Shown one piece after another: positions 17,803 through 26,728 of a stretch of 64,000 nucleotides of DNA (position 1 is the stretch's first letter; the number at the start of each line of letters is the position of its first letter). The DNA lies in contig NZ_CP135275.1 in NCBI RefSeq assembly GCF_032302195.1, positions 5,022,001-5,086,000 of the forward strand, given 5' to 3'. The notes beneath the pieces were generated by a model. That model was not told where the DNA came from and ran no database searches. It saw nothing but the letters and a program-made list of their open reading frames with translations. Source of the stretch: Paenibacillus sp. MMS20-IR301. GTDB lineage: Bacteria > Bacillota > Bacilli > Paenibacillales > Paenibacillaceae. The translations under genes and the position numbers were made by a program.

Positions 17803-19404
17803 TCAACTCACTGTCCCACTCTTCACCAACACCGCCACCGACTCCACATGCACCGTATGCGGGAACATATCCACCGGAGTAACTTCCACGGTCCGGTACC
17901 CGCCATCCTCCAGCACCCGCAGGTCGCGGGCCAGTGTCGACGGGTTGCACGATACGTACACGACACGCTCCGGTTGCATTAGCAGGATTGTCTCCAGCAG
18001 GCGCGGGTCGCAGCCTTTGCGCGGCGGATCGACGACGATCACGTCCGGGGTGATGCCTTGCTCTTTCCAGGCCGGGATGACATCTTCGGAAGCGCCGACT
18101 TCGAACTTCACGTTGTTCATGCCGTTAAGCTTCGCATTGGCGCGGGCGTCCTCGATGGCTTCCGGCACAATCTCCACGCCGTACACCTGATCCGCATGCT
18201 TGGCCAGGAAAAGCGAGATGGTGCCGATGCCGCAGTAAGCATCGATTACGGTCTCGTTGCCGGTTAATGCAGCGTACTCCAGAGTCTTGCCGTACAGCAC
18301 CTCCGTCTGGACCGGGTTGACCTGGTAGAAGGAGCGCGCCGAAATAGCGAACTGCACATCACCGATGTAATCGTAAATGACATCGCTGCCCCATAATACG
18401 CGGGTATCGTTACCAAAGATAACGTTGGTCCGCTGGGTGTTGACGTTCTGACAGATGCTTGCTACCTCAGGCAGCTGCTCACGGATACTGCCGATCCACG
18501 CATCCAGGTGCGGGATATCCCGGCCGTTCGTGACCAGCACCAGCATCATCTGACCGGTGCGGAAGGCCTTCTTCACCACAACGTGACGCAGCAGTCCGCG
18601 GCCGGTCTCTTCGTCATAAGCGGTGATGCCCAGCTCGCGGCCCAGGTTCTTCACGACAGCTACAACCTTGTCGTTATCTTCATGCTGGATCAGACAGGTC
18701 TCCATGTCGATGATCCGGTGACTGCCGCGTGCGTAGAAGCCGCCGACCAGTCCGCCGTCAGCTGCACCGATCGGCACCTGCGCCTTGTTGCGGTAGCGCC
18801 AAGGCTCGTCCATACCTAGCGTCGGCAGGACGCGGATGCCTGCGGCCTCAGCTATACCAACCTTGGCAGGATCACCCGCTGTCAATGCTGCACCTGCAGC
18901 GTCAGCACCTTCGTCCTCGGCACGCACACCCCGGCCCGCTGTACCCGCCACATCCAGCTTTCCGATCCGCTGCAGGTTGTCCACCACCAGCTGGCGTTTC
19001 CACACCAGTTGGGCGGTGTAGTCCATATGCTGCAGCTGACAGCCGCCGCACTGATCATAGATCGGGCAAGGCGGCCCTATCCGGTCAGGGCTGGCCTGCA
19101 CCAGCTCCAGCAGCTTGGCGTAGCCGTACTGTTTCTTCGTCTTCAGCACCTTCGCCCGGACACTCTCACCGGGGAGTGCGCCCTGCACAAATAGGGTAAA
19201 GCCCTCTACGCGGCCTACCCCTTCACCTTCATGGGTCATGCCGATGATATCGAGCAGGACCTCATCATTCTTATTCACTGGCAGTCCGGCGACAGCGGCC
19301 GGTCTTTGTTCCCGGCGGCCTGCGCTGCGTCCACTGCGGTGTTTGTTCATGTGTATAGGTTCACTTCTTTCATTATCTTCACGATTCATCTTGCCGGTTC
19401 TCAT
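17803..19404 (-). CDS. rlmCD: 23S rRNA (uracil-C5)-methyltransferase RlmCD
   Basis: 533 residues; methylates uridines of 23S rRNA (positions 747 and 1939 by E. coli numbering in the Bacillus enzyme). A TRAM domain follows the N-terminal tail (about 42-102), then Fe-S cysteines in CPIYDQCGGCQ (C113, C119, C122), the SAM-binding DAYCGIGTISLFLA, and VDPPRKGCDPRLLE and YVSCNPSTLARDL with the catalytic cysteine. An Ala/Gly-rich insert of about 38 residues (near 153-190) separates the Fe-S region from VLPTLGMDEPWRYRNKAQVP. The start is uncertain: MNKHRSG at 19350 is an alternative. Its 3' end is the apparent insertion site of the island. Confidence 0.92.
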   Translation of the reverse strand: MRTGKMNREDNERSEPIHMNKHRSGRSAGRREQRPAAVAGLPVNKNDEVLLDIIGMTHEGEGVGRVEGFTLFVQGALPGESVRAKVLKTKKQYGYAKLLELVQASPDRIGPPCPIYDQCGGCQLQHMDYTAQLVWKRQLVVDNLQRIGKLDVAGTAGRGVRAEDEGADAAGAALTAGDPAKVGIAEAAGIRVLPTLGMDEPWRYRNKAQVPIGAADGGLVGGFYARGSHRIIDMETCLIQHEDNDKVVAVVKNLGRELGITAYDEETGRGLLRHVVVKKAFRTGQMMLVLVTNGRDIPHLDAWIGSIREQLPEVASICQNVNTQRTNVIFGNDTRVLWGSDVIYDYIGDVQFAISARSFYQVNPVQTEVLYGKTLEYAALTGNETVIDAYCGIGTISLFLAKHADQVYGVEIVPEAIEDARANAKLNGMNNVKFEVGASEDVIPAWKEQGITPDVIVVDPPRKGCDPRLLETILLMQPERVVYVSCNPSTLARDLRVLEDGGYRTVEVTPVDMFPHTVHVESVAVLVKSGTVS

Positions 19405-19447
19405 TCATATGCTGCTGATCCAGGCTCGCAGGCATAGTCTCCCCGAT

Positions 19448-19635
19448 CCTTACGGACCGTACAGCCTTTATTTAGCCGAAAAAGGTTACTTCAGACATGT
19501 TAACGGACCGTAGCGCGCTTATTTCGTCTCCGGCAGGCATTTTCGAGTGGAAAATGCCTGAATAAGGTCCGTGGAGTCCGTTAGCCCTGAAAACAATGGC
19601 TTCGGCGAAAAATAAGGGCCGCTCAGTCCGTAAGG
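19448..19635. repeat. Nested inverted repeat built from four ACGGACCG-type units
   Basis: Units of about 30 bases with the theme TAACGGACCGTA...GCCTTATTT lie at 19448-19482 and 19499-19528 (plus) and at 19560-19586 and 19603-19635 (minus). The outer pair and the inner pair face each other, and the centre (about 19533-19558) is a hairpin GGCATTTTC/GAAAATGCC. The whole is an imperfect palindrome of about 188 bp between dgkB and rlmCD. Confidence 0.7.
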
Positions 19636-19683
19636 GGCTGACAGTACCGTCGCCCACCCGGCAATCCGTCCTCCCGGAAGCAG

Positions 19684-19895
19684 CCGCGCCCATTCGGCGG
19701 GTCTGCCTACTTTGTCAGCAGCATCCCCACCAGCAGTTCCGCTCCACTCCAGCTCCAGCCGCGCCCACCCGGCGGGTCTGCCTACTTCGTCAGCAGCATC
19801 CCCACCAGCAAGTCCACTCCAGCACCAGCCGCGCCTACCCGGCGGGTCTGCCTACTCCGTCAGCAGGATCCCCACCAACAGGCCCGCTTCACCCG
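19684..19895. repeat. Three tandem copies of a 70-75-bp GC-rich repeat
   Basis: Copies begin at 19684, 19759 and 19829 and share CGGCGGGTCTGCCTAC, GTCAGCAG and ATCCCCACCA. They lie just downstream of the dgkB stop codon. No conserved coding frame with start signals accounts for them; the plus-strand frames across it are low-complexity Pro/Ser/Ala. Confidence 0.75.
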
Positions 19896-19938
19896 GCAGC
19901 CAGCCCGCCACCAACAAGGCCGCTCCACCCGCCCCTAA

Positions 19939-20829
19939 TCAATTCTGCGCGAAGATCCGCAGATGCTGCGGCAGAATCCGGAAGTTACCCGGCAGCGTGC
20001 CGCCAAGCTCACCGTCCAGATTGAGCTGGACGTAGCCTGGGGAGGTGATCTCCATCGCATCCGTGCGGAAGTGGATCACCTTCTTATCATTCAGATGCTC
20101 TCCGCGGATGGTAAGCCGGACCAGCCGGATGAACTCGGCCAGGTTACATTTTTTTACAGCTATTACATCCAGCAGCCCATCGTCAATGCTGGCCCCCGGG
20201 GCCAGCTTCTCGAAGCCGCCGACAGAATTGGTGTTGGCGATCAGGAAGAGCATGAATTCATCATGAATCATCTCCTGCCCGTTCGCACGGATATAGAGCT
20301 CCTGCGGAGTCAGGCTGGCCATCTTCTCGATACCCTTCAGGTAATAGGCAAGCTGGCCCATCATCGTCTTCAGCTTACTGGGTACCTCATAGGTAAGCTC
20401 CGTCAGCTGTCCGCCTCCGGCTATATTAATGAAATAACGGTCATTGGCTTTGCCGAGATCGATCAGGCGCGATTCCTGGCGCAGAATCAGGTCACAGGCA
20501 TCATCCCAATTCTTCGGAATACCCATCGCCCGGGCGAAATCATTGGTCGTCCCGAGCGGCAATAAGCCGAGCGGGGGAAGGTTTGGCTTCTCAGCCATCC
20601 CGTTGATCACTTCATTGAGCGTACCGTCGCCGCCGGCAGCTATGATAAGATCATAAGTGCCGCGTTCTACAGCTTCAGCTGCAGCCGCCGTAGCATCGCC
20701 CTCTCCGGTTGTCGCATGGCAGGAGGCTTCAATACCGCCAACATCCAGCCGGTCCAAAATATCGGCGAGTCGTCTTTTCATTTCTTCCCGACCAGAAGTG
20801 GGATTATAAATCAATCTCGCAGTTTTCAT
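19939..20829 (-). CDS. dgkB: Diacylglycerol/lipid kinase, DgkB/YegS family
   Basis: 296 residues. ATP-dependent phosphorylation of diacylglycerol for reuse in phospholipid synthesis is the known DgkB role. Visible motifs: NPTSGRE near the N-terminus, the nucleotide-binding GGGDG equivalent AAGGDGTLNEVING (about 64-77), LPLGTTNDFAR and FINIAGGG. The length is normal for the family. Gene order dgkB then rlmCD is also found in Bacillus subtilis (yerQ-yefA), supporting both names. Confidence 0.88.
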   Translation of the reverse strand: MKTARLIYNPTSGREEMKRRLADILDRLDVGGIEASCHATTGEGDATAAAAEAVERGTYDLIIAAGGDGTLNEVINGMAEKPNLPPLGLLPLGTTNDFARAMGIPKNWDDACDLILRQESRLIDLGKANDRYFINIAGGGQLTELTYEVPSKLKTMMGQLAYYLKGIEKMASLTPQELYIRANGQEMIHDEFMLFLIANTNSVGGFEKLAPGASIDDGLLDVIAVKKCNLAEFIRLVRLTIRGEHLNDKKVIHFRTDAMEITSPGYVQLNLDGELGGTLPGNFRILPQHLRIFAQN

Positions 20830-21042
20830 TACCGGAACGCCACCTGTTTATATATTGGATAACCTAACTGATTATACCCAATTGTAGCCCCTACAAGCAA
20901 TGTCAGGAGACCCAAGCAGATTATATTTATCTCTTCCGTGGCAGCTTCAGTACCCTGGGGAAGGCGCAGAAGGTATAAATATATAGTATGCAGCAGTTGC
21001 CCCAATAAACACTATATAGGCTGAATTTAGGATACCAGCTCT

Positions 21043-21222
21043 AATCCTGCACGAAATACAACATTGTGCTCATCATATCAAGCCAAAATAGAAATTGTTG
21101 TATAAAAGGCAGCAATCCCCTCTTCATTGAGCCACCATGCACGGGAATTCATGTATTTCATACAATAATTCTTACAAACAGCCCCATATTCATGACCCCA
21201 AGTTGTAATACATACAACATTT
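21043..21222. repeat. 180-bp interspersed repeat, copy A
   Basis: Aligns along its length in the same orientation with 48796-48973. Shared blocks: AATCCTGCAC, AATACAACATT, GCTCAT, GAAATTGTTGTA, a TGTATTT-ATACAA hairpin core, AAGTTG and CATACAACATTT. Both contain the inverted ACAACATTT/GAAATTGTTGT pair, so RNA or cruciform folding is possible. It occupies the otherwise gene-free stretch 20830-21412. Confidence 0.75.
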
Positions 21223-21412
21223 GGTCTATCCGCACTTAACCTATTCCTGCGTATGGTCTATCCTGCACCAGATCTATCCTGCATTGCCCTATCCCGCAGT
21301 AACCGAAGCTCAGCACTCCTGCTTATCCGGTTGCTTGTTTAGTTATAGGGGAGTGGGGTGGAAATAAGTGAATAATAGTAACAGGAATTAATGTATCTAT
21401 ATAAAACGCAAG

Positions 21413-22183
21413 CTACTGCCCGCGCCGCAGCCGCTCCAGCGCCGCCTCCGTCTGCCGCTCAATCCAGCGCGGCAGCAGCGGATGCGGCAGCAGGGTCCGG
21501 CCGGAATATGCATATTCCAGCCCTTCCAGCCGCCGGGGAATCACGGCCTTGGTGAAGTAGCCCTCACTCAAAAAAAGCGGAGCCACCAGCACGTCATGCC
21601 CCTGCGCCTGCCAGTACTCTACTCTGCTTCGCACACTGTCCGGGTTCAGCAGGCCGTAGTCTGCTGCAGCCACTCCGCTTAATTCCCGGACCCGCGCAGC
21701 AAGGGAGGTTATCCCCCGCTCCCAGCGCTGCCGGAAACCTTCGTGCCTGCTGCCGTGCCCGACGAGCAGCAGCGTCTCCCGCTCCGGGTTCTTCGAGAGT
21801 TCCTTGATTTTATCCCAGATCATCACTGCAATGTCGGGGTCATCATCCACCGGATAGCCGAAGTGAATCCGTGCAGTAACCCTGAAGGGCGTAAGCTCCG
21901 TCTCCCGTTCAGGGACCGCTTTGGCGCCCAGTGCATACTCTATTTCATCGATATGCGTACTGCCGGAAGAAACAAACAAGGGGATCACAATGATATCTGT
22001 GACCCCTTCATTTTCCAGCTCATTTATACCATCTTGTATTAATCGTCCTTCTACCAGCTCAAGGAAAGATACCGCTACCGGGATCTCCTCCGCCAGCTGC
22101 AGATGACTTACGGCTTCCTCCACGAGTGACACCCAGACCCCGTCGCGGGAGCCGTGGCTGATCAGCAGTACGCCCGGAAGCAT
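21413..22183 (-). CDS. CbiX/SirB-type sirohydrochlorin chelatase
   Basis: 256 residues in two related halves, each starting with the GHGSR-type metal-binding motif: LLISHGSRDGVWVSLVEEA (6-24) and LLVGHGSRHEGFRQRW (about 141-156). The first half continues with VSFLELVEGRLIQDGI and IPLFVSSGSTHIDEIE, typical of CbiX. It would insert Co2+ or Fe2+ into sirohydrochlorin or a related tetrapyrrole; no other cobalamin or siroheme gene is near, so the metal is undecided. It starts 3 bases after the yerC stop, so the two are co-transcribed. Confidence 0.82.
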   Translation of the reverse strand: MLPGVLLISHGSRDGVWVSLVEEAVSHLQLAEEIPVAVSFLELVEGRLIQDGINELENEGVTDIIVIPLFVSSGSTHIDEIEYALGAKAVPERETELTPFRVTARIHFGYPVDDDPDIAVMIWDKIKELSKNPERETLLLVGHGSRHEGFRQRWERGITSLAARVRELSGVAAADYGLLNPDSVRSRVEYWQAQGHDVLVAPLFLSEGYFTKAVIPRRLEGLEYAYSGRTLLPHPLLPRWIERQTEAALERLRRGQ

Positions 22184-22186
22184 CGC

Positions 22187-22477
22187 TTAGCGGCCCAGAC
22201 GTTCCAGCGTAAGCTTATAGCCGTCATTACCATAGTTCAGGCAGCGTTTCACACGGGAGATCGTTGCCGTACTGGCACCAGTCTCTGCTTCAATCTGATT
22301 GTATGTAGAACCTTTGCCCAGCATGCGCGCGACTTCAAGACGCTGCGAGAGCGACTGAATTTCGTTCACCGTGCACAGATCATCAAAGAAAACATAGCAT
22401 TCTTCCATATTTTTTAATGTTAAAATAGCCTCAAATAATTGATCGATACTTTTATCGTTTAGCTTCTTCAGCTGCAT
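22187..22477 (-). CDS. yerC: YerC/YecD-family TrpR-like regulator
   Basis: 96 residues matching the TrpR-related YerC family: EECYVFFDDLCTVNEIQSLSQRLEVARMLGKGSTYNQIEAETGASTATISRVKRCL contains the HTH (residues about 55-80). Start ATG 22477 has AGGGGAT upstream. It is a DNA-binding protein of unknown target and forms a two-gene unit with the chelatase gene. Confidence 0.9.
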   Translation of the reverse strand: MQLKKLNDKSIDQLFEAILTLKNMEECYVFFDDLCTVNEIQSLSQRLEVARMLGKGSTYNQIEAETGASTATISRVKRCLNYGNDGYKLTLERLGR

Positions 22478-22844
22478 CGTTTATCATCCCCTAAAAGTTT
22501 GGTCAGCTATCTTGCCTCTACTATATTGTACTGGAGCACATTTTTCAAGCATTAACGGTTTCACGCTGTAAAGAGCGAAAACGGCGGACAAACGTCCACC
22601 CCAGGCGCACACCATCAATGATATTATCAATCTTCCTGCTCAGAGACATAGGATTGACCGCCTTAACTATAGTACTACAAAACGGCCTAAAATCAAGCAT
22701 GGACACGGTTTCTTCACTTCCAGAGGTTCCCTCTGGGCATTCGCCCTTTTCCGCAGGTATCCCGGTTACCCGGGCATTCGTCTATACCTTATGTTCGCCT
22801 ATGACATACAGTATAGCAAACCACTAACGAAGGAATGTGATATT
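22478..22844. other. Divergent upstream region of yerC and the YqfQ-like gene
   Basis: No gene supported. A small hairpin CCAGAGG/CCTCTGG lies at 22720-22736. Promoters for both directions are presumably here, but I cannot point to convincing hexamers. Confidence 0.4.
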
Positions 22845-23402
22845 ATGCCTGAGCATTACTATAATCATTCCCGCAGGGAAGGGCGTTCACTCGCTGGACC
22901 TTACAATCCGTCAGCCTATCCGGGACTCTCTTCTTATGCGCCTGCCCCTCTTCCCGGCGATACGGGAATCCTGCCCGCACTCGGAGCAGAAGCGGTAGAC
23001 AGCGTAGTCGCGTTACCTGCCGCCGAGGCTGCTGCAGCCGCCACGGCAAAGCCCGGCGGACTGCTGGGCGGTCTTGGCAATCTCGGTAATCTGGCGAATA
23101 TGGAGCAGATCAAGGGACTGGTTGACCGGATGGGCGGCATTGACGGCATCGTCAGCTCCATGGGTAAAGTACAGAAGGTCATGCAGGGCTTTTCCCAGAT
23201 GGCTCCGATGGTGAAGCTTGTCATGGGCAGCTTCGGCAAGAACAAAGGATCAGCAGCAGGTGAGCTTGCCGCAGAGGAGGACGCAGCGCTTTACTCCCCC
23301 AAACGGCGCAAAAAAAGACGCCCAAATACCCAGCGCCGCAAAAACACTTCCAAGAGCCGCAAATCCGGAACTCCTTCCTCTGTTAAACGCCGCCGTTCCT
23401 AA
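22845..23402 (+). CDS. YqfQ/VrrA-like protein
   Basis: 185 residues from ATG 22845, preceded by AAGGAATG; the frame is open further upstream without a ribosome binding site. Tyr/Pro-rich N-terminus, a Gly-rich segment (LLGGLGNLGNLANMEQIKG), a helical region IVSSMGKVQKVMQGFSQMAPMVKLVMGSF resembling YqfQ proteins, and a very basic tail (KRRKKRR ... VKRRRS). Function unknown in the family; the family assignment is moderate. Its stop codon lies in the loop of the terminator hairpin. Confidence 0.7.
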   Translation: MPEHYYNHSRREGRSLAGPYNPSAYPGLSSYAPAPLPGDTGILPALGAEAVDSVVALPAAEAAAAATAKPGGLLGGLGNLGNLANMEQIKGLVDRMGGIDGIVSSMGKVQKVMQGFSQMAPMVKLVMGSFGKNKGSAAGELAAEEDAALYSPKRRKKRRPNTQRRKNTSKSRKSGTPSSVKRRRS

Positions 23403-23414
23403 GCGGCGGCGTTT
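23385..23414 (+). terminator. Terminator overlapping the stop codon of the YqfQ-like gene
   Basis: AACGCCGCCG / CGGCGGCGTT with the TAA stop in the loop. The T-tract is short (GTTT), so it may act mainly as a stability hairpin. Confidence 0.6.
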
Positions 23415-23440
23415 AGCCTGCTCACCATCATGTCATCCCT

Positions 23441-24400
23441 TCACTTAAACCATCCGCTGCGCCGGAACCAGAGGAACATGCCGGCACCCAGCAACAGCAT
23501 AAGCAGCAGTACTGCGAAATACCCGTAATTCCAGTCCAGCTCCGGCATAACCTTGAAGTTCATCCCGTACACTCCGGCAATCAGGGTGAGCGGCATGAAT
23601 ACTGTAGTAATGACCGTCAGCGTCTTCATAATGGAGTTCATCCGGTTGGAGTTGAGCGAGATATAGCTGTCACGCAGATCGGCAGTCATTTCCCGGTCAA
23701 CTTCAATCATGTCGGTCAGCTTCAGCAGGTGATCATAGATATCCCCGAAATAGATCCGCTCTTCCCCGTTACTCTGCACATGCTGCGAGTTGACGATCCT
23801 GTACATCAGATCACGCATCGGCACAATCGTCCGGCGCAGCTTCAGCAGCCTTCCGCGCACATTGAATACCTGGCTCATCAGCTCCTCAACCGATTCACTT
23901 CCGCCCTGGCTCTCCAGATCAGCAAGCTCATCCTCTAGCGTGTACAGGCTCGGGAAGTACTTGTCCACCAGCTTGTCCATCACTGTATAAGCAGCAGCCA
24001 CCGGTCCGCCCGACCAGCCCTTGCGGCTGTGAATTTCCGCCTGCACCATCCGCCAGGCCTCCTCCATTTCCGATTTATCCTGATGATGATAGGAGACAAG
24101 GAATTTCTTGCTGAGGAACAGGTCCACCTCCTCCGCTTCAAGCGTAAGCTCATTAAGTGCATGCAGGACGAAGAATTGTACATCCTCGTAATAATCAAGC
24201 TTTGGGCGCTGCAGCACATGCATGCAGTCTTCAATCGCCAGCGGATGAAAGTGGAAATAGGTGTCCAGCAGCAGTGTTTCTTCTTCCGTAGGCATAGCGA
24301 AATCCGCCCAGATCCAGGCATAATCCTCAAGCGTGATGCTCTCCAGCGGCAGCTCTGTCAGCACCTCGCCCTCATGCGTTACCGCAAGCGTCCGTATCAT
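23441..24400 (-). CDS. corA: CorA-family magnesium/divalent cation channel
   Basis: 319 residues. A large cytoplasmic N-terminal domain, then two C-terminal membrane helices with the family signature YGMNF (G279-M280-N281) after the first. The loop reads KVMPELDWNYGY and the C-terminus is basic (WFRRSGWFK), as usual. Start ATG 24400 has GGAGG. Monocistronic by position, on the same strand as the glnKL genes 48 bases upstream. Confidence 0.93.
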   Translation of the reverse strand: MIRTLAVTHEGEVLTELPLESITLEDYAWIWADFAMPTEEETLLLDTYFHFHPLAIEDCMHVLQRPKLDYYEDVQFFVLHALNELTLEAEEVDLFLSKKFLVSYHHQDKSEMEEAWRMVQAEIHSRKGWSGGPVAAAYTVMDKLVDKYFPSLYTLEDELADLESQGGSESVEELMSQVFNVRGRLLKLRRTIVPMRDLMYRIVNSQHVQSNGEERIYFGDIYDHLLKLTDMIEVDREMTADLRDSYISLNSNRMNSIMKTLTVITTVFMPLTLIAGVYGMNFKVMPELDWNYGYFAVLLLMLLLGAGMFLWFRRSGWFK

Positions 24401-24447
24401 TGATAAGTCCTCCGTATATTATCCGTTCTCTATATTCTAACAGAATT

Positions 24448-25350
24448 TCAGCGGCCCATACCCTCCAGCACTTCCAGATGCAGCACCTGCAGAAATTTCT
24501 TAATATTCACCTTCACTTTGCCGGTATCCCGGCCCTGCTCCATCTCTTTCATCTTCAGGCGCACCTCTTCAAAGTCGAAGTACAGCGGGGCATAATGCTC
24601 GAACTTCGGATTCCCGTAATCGGTCAGGCCGATGGATGCCAGATTGCTGAGGCCCGCCGCCAGAGCGCGGCGCAGGCGCTGTTCAATCGCTTTGACTTCT
24701 TTGGCAGCGTCAGCAGGCACCGGCCTGTACACTGCGGCCGTCATTTCATAGAGCTCCTTAAGCGGCGGAAGGCTCCCGCTCTTATCCTTAGCTACGGCCA
24801 GCTCCAGCATGGTAATAATATCGCGGCTGCCGTTCTCTGAGATCATCCCCATATTCATAAGGATCGGCTGAATGATCTCCTTCACCGAACGCTTGCTGCC
24901 GGGCAGCTGCGGCAAGCCGAGATGCAGCCCTTCCAGCTTGCCGAGCGTCAGCTTGATCTCATCAAGGTAGCGGCCCATGGCATAACGCTCATTTACTTTG
25001 TACAGCACGGATTCAACTTCAATTTTGTTAATCGGCTTACGGATGAAGAACTCAATTCCGCTCTGATATGCCCGGCTGACCATATCCCCGTTCTCAATCT
25101 GCGAGATCATGACGAACTTAGAGCGGCAGCCCTGGGCCTGAAGCGAGATAATTGTCTCAATCCCGTCCTGGTCGGGCATCAGCAGATCCATCAGCACAAT
25201 ATCCGGGGTTTCGCTCAGGATCAGCGCAACTCCCTCCTGCCCGCAATCGGCTGTACCGGCCACCTCCCCAAGCCCGCTGTCCTCAATAATATGCTGCAGC
25301 ATTCTTCTTGCCGATGCATCATCATCTACAATACAGAAAGAAAGTGGCAT
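24448..25350 (-). CDS. glnL: GlnL-like response regulator (receiver plus YcbB domain)
   Basis: 300 residues. The N-terminal receiver has D9-D10, the phosphoacceptor in DIVLMDLLMPDQDG (about D54) and the conserved Lys in FFIRKPINKIEV. Residues 130-300 match the YcbB-type output domain rather than a common HTH. The start shares one base with the kinase stop (TAATG), so they are coupled. In B. subtilis GlnL is phosphorylated by GlnK and activates glutamine utilisation/uptake genes; the adjacent glutamine-type ABC genes fit that. Confidence 0.82.
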   Translation of the reverse strand: MPLSFCIVDDDASARRMLQHIIEDSGLGEVAGTADCGQEGVALILSETPDIVLMDLLMPDQDGIETIISLQAQGCRSKFVMISQIENGDMVSRAYQSGIEFFIRKPINKIEVESVLYKVNERYAMGRYLDEIKLTLGKLEGLHLGLPQLPGSKRSVKEIIQPILMNMGMISENGSRDIITMLELAVAKDKSGSLPPLKELYEMTAAVYRPVPADAAKEVKAIEQRLRRALAAGLSNLASIGLTDYGNPKFEHYAPLYFDFEEVRLKMKEMEQGRDTGKVKVNIKKFLQVLHLEVLEGMGR

Positions 25351-26642
25351 TATTGTTCCTCCTTCCGCAGCTTAGCGCTCGGCAATAGTATCTGAAACAT
25401 AGCGCCTCCGGCATGCGAGGCCGGCTGAACGCTAATCGTCCCCTCGAACATATTCACGATATCCCGTACATGCGAGAGTCCGATACCGGTTGCGGCGACT
25501 CCCTCTTCATTGAATTTCGTGGTGAACCCCGGCTCGAACAGCAGCTCCAGATCGAGCTTCCCGATACCGGCCCCGCTGTCAGTTACGGTAAAAATAGTGT
25601 TGTCGTCCTTCTCATAGGCGTCGAGGGTAATGCTGCCTTTATGTTTGATGACTTCCACGGCGTTTGCGGTGAGGTTGTTCAGCAGAGTCAGTAGAGGAAT
25701 ATAGCTGTCAGTGGTGTAGTCAGAGGTAATATGAATATGGAAGCTGATTTGCTTGCCTAACATTTCGGCGTATTTCGCATTGCTTTTCACAGTAAAGCGC
25801 ATGATTCCGGATAACGGCATATCGCCGGTAACCTCCCGCTCCACCAGCTTCACCAGCCCGGCCAGAATCCGCTGTGAATCCTTCTTCACCTCGTGGATTT
25901 GCTGGGTAATATCCAGCACCTGCCGGCTGTAGGGCTCCTGCTCCCCGCCTGCCTTAAGACTGCGGTACAGCTCGAAGCTGCCTAAGGTCACATTCTCGAG
26001 CGTGCCAATCGATTTCTTCAGGTAGAACACTTCACCGTAGAGCCCGGAGCCGAATCCGAGCATCTGCTCGATCCGCTCATTCTGCTCCCGCGCCCTGATC
26101 CGCATCTGGCTGACGGAGATACTGCTGTACACCCCGGTTGTGAAATACGTCCGCAGGACGGCAATCGCCATCAGGTAGGTCCACTCGTTCAGCCGGAAGG
26201 AGGCAGAATCCAGCACAATCAGCCGGGTCAGCAGCTCCATTTCATTGGAGAGAAGATCAATCAGTGCGGCCACGCCGCCAAGCACGAGCGGATGAAAGGC
26301 ATCGAGCCTGCTTTTAATCACATGCATCAGCACAGCGAACACAATATAGTAGACCATCGCCGAGAAATGGCTTGTCAGGCTCTGCTGCGCGGTCAGTCCG
26401 CTGCCTTCAGCCATATCCATAGCGGTACGGAACAGTAATACTACGAGACCCGTAACAATACCTGTGCTGATAAAGGGCAGCTGTCTCATTAAAAGCAAAA
26501 ACAGCAGAAATGCGCTGCTGCCCATAGCAATCCGGAAAATGTCGCCATCAAACGGATTAATTTTGAACTCCCCGGCGACAGCCGTAACTACCGCCACCAG
26601 CAGAATTTGTGCAACTTTTGACTTCAGAAGAGATTGTCCCAT
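25350..26642 (-). CDS. glnK: GlnK-like sensor histidine kinase
   Basis: 430 residues from ATG 26642, chosen because AGGAG is 8 bases upstream; a GTG at 26648 would be too close. About six N-terminal hydrophobic segments (residues 10-190), then a short phosphotransfer-like region and a GHKL ATPase with LLNNLTANAVEVI (N box), TVTDSGAGIG (G1) and GIGLSHVRDIV (G2). The catalytic domain resembles the DcuS/CitA/YcbA group. Partner of the downstream response regulator. Confidence 0.82.
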   Translation of the reverse strand: MGQSLLKSKVAQILLVAVVTAVAGEFKINPFDGDIFRIAMGSSAFLLFLLLMRQLPFISTGIVTGLVVLLFRTAMDMAEGSGLTAQQSLTSHFSAMVYYIVFAVLMHVIKSRLDAFHPLVLGGVAALIDLLSNEMELLTRLIVLDSASFRLNEWTYLMAIAVLRTYFTTGVYSSISVSQMRIRAREQNERIEQMLGFGSGLYGEVFYLKKSIGTLENVTLGSFELYRSLKAGGEQEPYSRQVLDITQQIHEVKKDSQRILAGLVKLVEREVTGDMPLSGIMRFTVKSNAKYAEMLGKQISFHIHITSDYTTDSYIPLLTLLNNLTANAVEVIKHKGSITLDAYEKDDNTIFTVTDSGAGIGKLDLELLFEPGFTTKFNEEGVAATGIGLSHVRDIVNMFEGTISVQPASHAGGAMFQILLPSAKLRKEEQ

Positions 26643-26728
26643 CGCCACTGCTCCTGCCTAGAGATGTTGACAATTATAGTATCATACCGGGAGTTTAATT
26701 TATACGGTTTTGACCTTTTTCCACCAAA

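Noticed and set aside
18729..19199. Long plus-strand open frames opposite rlmCD and similar ones opposite purF, purL, purH and purK
   Set aside because: They are antisense shadows of GC-rich coding sequence without ribosome binding sites or recognisable domains.
19684..19895. The tandem repeats as a CRISPR array
   Set aside because: Copies are 70-75 bp with no short repeat/unique spacer alternation, and no cas gene is present.
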